The translations under genes and the position numbers were made by a program. 64,000 nucleotides of DNA from Owenia fusiformis (taxonomy: Eukaryota; Annelida; Polychaeta; Sabellida; Oweniidae): positions 38,063,759 to 38,127,758 of the forward strand of contig CAIIXF020000009.1 in assembly GCA_903813345.2 (NCBI GenBank), in the 5' to 3' direction. Shown one piece after another: positions 58,661 to 64,000 of the stretch (position 1 is the stretch's first letter; each line of letters begins with the position of its first letter). The notes beneath the pieces are model-generated. The model had not been told where the DNA came from, ran no database searches, and saw nothing but the letters and a program-made list of their open reading frames with translations.

Positions 58661-59677
58661 AAAGAAAATTTTGATTTTTTTCAAAAAAGTTAGGACCATC
58701 GATTTTAGTATGCTAAAACATTTATGTGGTGGCACATTAGATGTAGACTAATACGACATTTTATTATTGGAAAAAATTGTTCAGTCTTCACAATGTTGTT
58801 AAAGAGATAATGTTTTTGCAATGTAAAGAGGATTATTTGAATATTTTTTTTCAAAAATCTGTAAAATAACTTTAAAAGGCATGAAAATAAATAAATAAAT
58901 GATAAAAACATAACTTTACATGGGGGCCTTTAACGTTGCGCATTGTACATGTAGTATTAATTTTTATTTATTACAAGATTTTGTACATATAAGACATGTT
59001 AAAATGATATGAAAGAAAGCCAGTGGGGTGTGGAGTGTTTCATGTTGTGAAACATGGAAATGACGTGTTAAACGCACGAATCAGGATGTAAAAAGTACAT
59101 TTCATCACAATTAAATGTTAACCGTCGGGGTTTCAGTAGTAGGATTACACTACATAATGAAATAAAGTTTAAAAGGCTGATGGTTTGTTTTGATATCATG
59201 TTTGTTATGAAATTAATTTCAACATCATTAACTATAAAGCATGAAAGAATTAATATTTTCTTTATTACAGATCGATCGTACTGCCATCTTTATTTTTACA
59301 TTTTTTACAATTTCGATGTATATTTGGCTTTCGGCTTTTTACCGTATGCGTTCAACCAATAGAAATGGGAATGCGCTATTTAAATATTTTATATCGTGTC
59401 ATACAATCTCTAAAATTATTACAATGCCGCATGTATCCTGGTTACATGAACACTTTGATGTTAGAGTAAAGAATGAAAAAAGAAGAAAAAAGTAAAGAAT
59501 GAGCTACAGAACCTTTAAAGGGGAGAATTACAAACCCCCATTTATTTATTTTTACTTTTTTAAATCATTTATTTAGCATAGTGTTTACGGTTTATTCTCT
59601 TATGTCCCCTAATACACGCAATGGAATAATAGATTTATGCTTTTTATGATCGACATTTGTTTATTTTTTTATTTAAG
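58661..59677. other. Region upstream of the repetitive mucin-like exon
   Basis: Must contain the preceding intron. A frame at 59241-59495 with a hydrophobic stretch (TAIFIFTFFTISMYIW) might include an upstream exon (acceptor-like TTATTACAG ends at 59269), but I cannot establish this. Confidence 0.3.
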
Positions 59678-61773
59678 ATCTTGTCACCAAATCTGGAGTT
59701 AGCGCCATTTCGGGGACTACTCAGCCCAATGTTCATGTGTCAACATATCATGGCTACTCAGCAGGATCTGATCCAACTACAATATACCCAAACACTACTC
59801 ATGGCAAACGTGAATCTGATATAAGAGTAAGCTCTTTTACCGAGGATGCTCTGACGACAATCTCTGCATTTGCTATTACAACAGAAGCAGTATCTTCATC
59901 TGATACTGAAGCACCAAATGAGTCTGAAACAATTAAATCACAAACTAAATCCACAACAGAGGGTCGTTTTACAACAGAAGCAGTATCTCCTTACACTGAG
60001 TCTAATATTAATGAGGCTGATGTTACAATACAGGCGATATCTCCGACTGATACTGTAGCACGAACTGAGTCTGATATTACTAAGGCTGATGTTACAACAG
60101 AGGCGGTATCTCCAACTGATACTGTAGCACCAACTGAGTCTGATATTACTAAGGCTGATGTTACAACAGAGGCGGTATCTCCAACTGATACTGTAGCACC
60201 AACTGAGTCTGATATTACTAAGGCTGATGTTACAACAGAGGCGGTAAAAAAAATTGATACTGTAACACCAACAGATTCTGATATTACTGTTGATGATGTT
60301 ACGACAGAGGCGGATACTGTAGCACCAGATTTTGTAGCACCAACTGATTCTGACATTACTCAGGCTGATGCTACAACAGAGGCGGCATCACCAACTGATA
60401 CTGTGGCACCAACAGATTTTGATATTACTAAGGCTGATGTTACAACAGAGGCGGCATCGCCAACTGATACTGTAGCACCAACAGATTTTGATATTACTAA
60501 GGCTGATGTTACAACAGAGGCGGCATCGCCAACTGATACTGTGGCACCAACAGATTCTGATATTACTAAGGCTGATGTTACAACAGAGGCGGCATCGCCA
60601 ACTGATACTGTGGCACCAACAGATTCTGATATTACTAAGGCTGATGTTACAACAGAGGCGGCATCGCCAACTGATACTGTGGCACCAACAGATTTTGATA
60701 TTACTAAGGCTGATGTTACAACAGAGGCGGCATCGCCAACTGATACTGTAGCACCAACAGATTTTGATATTACTAAGGCTGATGTTACAACAGAGGCGGC
60801 ATCGCCAACTGATACTGTGGCACCAACAGATTCTGATATTACTAAGGCTGATGTTACAACAGAGGCGGCGTCGCCAACTGATACTGTTGTACCAACAGAT
60901 TCTGATATTACTAAGGCTGATGTTACAACAGAGGCGGCATCACCTATTGATACTGTGGCACCAACAGATTCTGATATTACTAAGGCTGATGTTACAACAG
61001 AGGCGGCATCACCTATTGATACTGTGGCACCAACAGATTCTGATATTACTAAGGCTGATGTTACAACAGAGGCGGCATCACCTAATGATACTGTAGTTCC
61101 AACTGATTCTGATATTACTAAGGCTGATGTTACAACAGAGGCGGCATCACCAACTGATACTCTGGCACCAACTGATTCTGATATTACTAAGGCTGATGTT
61201 ACAACAGAGGCGGCATCACCTAATGATACTGTAGTTCCAACTGATTCTGATATTATAAAGGCTGATGGTACAACAGAGGCGGCATCACCTAATGATACTG
61301 TAGTTCCAACTGATTCTGATATTATTAAGGCTGATGGTACAACAGAGGCGGCATCACCAACTGATACTCTGGCACCAACTGATTCTGATATTACTAAGGC
61401 TGATGTTACAACAGAGGCGGCATCACCAACTGATACTGTAGCTCCAACTGAGTCTGATATTACTAAGGCTGATGTTACAATAGAGGCGGTATTTCCAACT
61501 GATACTGTAGCACGAACTGAGTCTGATATTACTAAGGCTGATGTTACAACAGAGGCGATATCTCCAACTCATACTGTAGCACGAACTGAGTCTGATATTA
61601 CTAAGGCTGATGTTACAACAGAGGCAGTATTGCCAACTGATACTTTAGCACCAACTGAGTCTGAAACAATTGATTCACAAACTGAATCCACAACAGAGGG
61701 TCGTTTTACAACAGAGGAAGCAGTATCTCCTTACACTGAGTCTGATGTAACTAAGGCTGATGTTATAACTTAG
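59678..61773 (+). CDS. Mucin-like Thr/Ser-rich repeat protein, exon with first repeat array
   Basis: The frame opens after a TTTAAG acceptor at 59677 and is uninterrupted to TAG at 61771-61773 (698 codons). After a non-repetitive start (LVTKSGVSAISGTTQPNVHV) comes ETIKSQTKSTTEGRFTTEAV and then about 25 units of 23 residues (69 bp) of the form SPTDTVAPTDSDITKADVTT plus EAA. Thr, Ser, Pro, Asp and Glu dominate, as in O-glycosylated mucin or adhesive proteins. No cysteine occurs in the array. The true start codon is in an unidentified upstream exon; GTG at 59737 is merely internal. The block start recurs at 61668 (ETIDSQTESTTEGRFTTEEA), showing a higher-order duplication. The terminating TAG replaces a GAG found at that position in other units. 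Confidence 0.7.
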
Positions 61774-64000
61774 GCGGTACTTCCAACTGATACTTTAGCA
61801 CCAACTGAATCTGATATTACTGTTGATGATGTTACAACTAAGGCGGTAAATCCAACTGATACTGAAGCAACAACAGAGCCTGATATTACTGCTTCTAGTG
61901 TCACAACAGAGGCGGTATCACCAACTGATACTGAAGCTACAACAGAGCCTGATATTACTGCTTCTAGTGCCACAACAGAGGCGGTATCTTCAACTGATAC
62001 TGAAGCTACAACAGAGCCTGATATTACTGCTTCTAGTGCCACAACAGAGGTGGTATCTCCAACTGATACTGAAGCAACAACAGAGCCTGATATTACTGCT
62101 TCTAGTGTCACAACAGAGGCGGTATCTCCAACTGATACTGAAGCAACAACAGAGCCTGATATTACTGCTTCTAGTGTTACAACAGAGGCGGTATCTCCAA
62201 CTGATACTGAAGCAACAACAGAGCCTGATATTACTGCTTCTAGTGTCACAACAGAGGCGGTATCTCCAACTGATACTGAAGCAACAACAGAGCCTGATAT
62301 TACTGCTTCTAGTGCCACAACAGAGGCGGTATCACCAACTGATACTGAAGCAACAACAGAGCCTGATATTACTGCTTCTAGTGTCACAACAGAGGCGGTA
62401 TCTCCAACTGATACTGAAGCAACAACAGAGCCTGATATTACTGCTTCTAGTGTCACAACAGAGGCGGTATCTCCAACTGATACTGAAGCAACAACAGAGC
62501 CTGATATTACTGCTTTTAGTGCCACAACAGAGGTGGTATCTCCAACTGATACTGAAGCAACAACAGAGCCTGATATTACTGCTTCTAGTGTCACAACAGA
62601 GGCGGTATCTCCAACTGATACTGAAGCAACAACAGAGCCTGATATTACTGCTTCTAGTGCCACAACAGAGGTGGTATCTCCAACTGATACTGAAGCAACA
62701 ACAGAGTCTGATATTACTGCTTCTAGTGTCACAACAGAGGCGGAATCTCCAACTGATACTGAAGCAACAACAGAGCCTGATATTACTGCTTCTAGTGTCA
62801 CAACAGAGGCGGTATCTCCAACTGATACTGAAGCAACAACAGAGCCTGATATTACTGCTTCTAGTGCCACAACAGAGGTGGTATCTCCAACTGATACTGA
62901 AGCTACAACAGAGCCTGATATTACTGCTTCTAGTGTCACAACAGAGGCGGTATCTCCAACTGATACTGAAGCAACAACAGAGCCTGATATTACTGCTTCT
63001 AGTGTCACAACAGAGGCGGTATCTCCAACTGATACTGAAGCTACAACAGAGTCTGATATTACTGCTTCTAGTGTCACAACAGAGGCGGTATCTCCAACTG
63101 ATACTGAAGCTACAACAGAGCCTGATATTACTGCTTCTAGTGTCACAACAGAGGCGGTATCTCCAACTGATACTGAAGCTACAACAGAGACTGATATTAC
63201 TGCTTCTAGTGTCACAACAGAGGCGGTATCTCCAACTGATACTGAAGCTACAACAGAGACTGATATTACTGCTTCTAGTGTCACAACAGAGGCGGTATCT
63301 CCAACTGATACTGAAGCAACAACAGAGCCTGATATTACTGCTTCTAGTGCCACAACAGAGGTGGTATCTCCAACTGATACTGAAGCAATAACAGAGCCTG
63401 ATATTACTGCTTCTAGTGTCACAACAGAGGCGGTATCTCCAACTGATACTGTAGCACGATCTGATTCTGATATTACTGCTTCTAGTGTCACAACAGAGGC
63501 GGTATCTCCAACTGATACTGTAGCACGAACTGATTCTGATATTACTGCTTCTAGTGCCACAACAGAGGCGGTATCTCCAACTGATACTGAAGCAATAACA
63601 GAGCCTGATATTACTGCTTCTAGTGCCACAACAGAGGTGGTATCTCCAACTGATACTGAAGCAATAACAGAGCCTGATATAACAGCTACTAGTGTCACAA
63701 CAGAGGCGGTATCTTCAACTGATACTGAAGCAACAACAGAGACTGATATTACTGCTTCTAGTGTCACAACAGAGGCGGTATCTCCAGCTGATACTGAAGC
63801 AACAACAGAGTCTGATATTACTGCTTCTAGTGTCGCAACAGAGGCGGTATCTCCAACTGATACTGAAGCTACAACAGAGACTGATATTACTGCTTCTAGT
63901 GTCACAACAGAGGCGGTATCTCCAACTGATACTGAAGCAACAACAGAGACTGATATTACTGCTTCTAGTGTCACAACAGAGGCGGTATCTCCAGCTGATA
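61774..64000 (+). CDS. Second repeat array in the same frame, after an in-frame TAG; runs off the window
   Basis: Reading continues in the same frame without any further stop for 742 codons to the window edge, with about 31 units of the form SPTDTEATTEPDITASSVTT plus EAV, also 23 residues. Lack of frame-shifting indels in 2.2 kb suggests selection on the protein or very recent amplification. It is either the downstream half of one long protein interrupted by a nonsense change or sequencing error at 61771, or part of an allele that makes a shortened protein. The long frame on the opposite strand (63974-61770) is a shadow of the 69-bp period. Confidence 0.55.

Noticed and set aside
60488-63391. 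Leu/Gln/Arg-rich frames on the plus strand
   Set aside because: Shifted-frame shadows of the same 69-bp arrays.
61770-63974. 734-codon open frame on the minus strand
   Set aside because: It is the antisense reading of the 69-bp repeat (Val/Ser-rich), kept open by the period being a multiple of three; the sense strand continues the preceding exon's frame.

Overview
The window is nuclear DNA of an animal, very probably a marine invertebrate. The sequence is AT-rich. Coding exons are short with GT-AG introns, intergenic space is crowded with short palindromic DNA transposons, and a FAM187A-like immunoglobulin protein and a probable MEI1-like meiotic protein are present. A deuterostome such as a hemichordate or echinoderm would fit, but the sequence alone does not fix the phylum. 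There are no bacterial genes, rRNA genes or CRISPR arrays, and I recognised no tRNA.

Left part (1-20,300): a duplicated locus of an unrecognised type II membrane protein family. The ancestral unit is a head-to-head gene pair. In unit 1 the minus-strand gene (667-2822, six exons, 306 aa) is intact, and its plus-strand partner (exon 1 at 3071, exon 3 at 7833-8003) is broken. In unit 2 the state is reversed: the minus-strand copy (8228-12437) is broken by deletions and a 2.5 kb insertion, and the plus-strand copy (14362-19862, six exons, 302 aa) is intact. Comparing the units dates several transposon insertions as younger than the duplication.

Middle (20,300-33,100): a foldback transposon, then at least 14 exons of a large helical protein that I tentatively assign to MEI1. 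The complete single-exon FAM187A-like gene (25784-27091) sits inside one of its introns on the same strand. The introns also hold minisatellites, one of which repeats a 3' splice site, and a LINE fragment.

33,100-46,000: a minus-strand two-exon gene for a two-pass membrane protein with a 17-residue repeat tail (37735 to 34260, intron containing a mariner-type element), then gene-poor DNA with two well-bounded palindromic elements (39069-39798 and 40922-42214).

46,000-53,000: a small secreted-peptide precursor gene, with a probable TATA promoter and non-coding exon at 46.0 kb and coding exons at 51188-51306 and 52830-52935. It carries a signal peptide, a Lys-Arg cleavage site and a four-cysteine peptide beginning with Gln. 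The rest up to 59.6 kb holds repeats and two unrecognised minus-strand reading frames.

59,678-64,000: a Thr/Ser-rich, mucin-like exon built from 69-bp (23-residue) repeats and running off the window. A single in-frame TAG at 61771-61773 separates two repeat subfamilies, while the same frame stays open afterwards.

A recurring theme is a set of unrelated palindromic elements that all begin CAC, end GTG and are flanked by 5-bp target duplications (15030-18245, 20362-21082, 39069-39798, 40922-42214, probably 57718-58203). This pattern is reported for Transib/ProtoRAG transposons.
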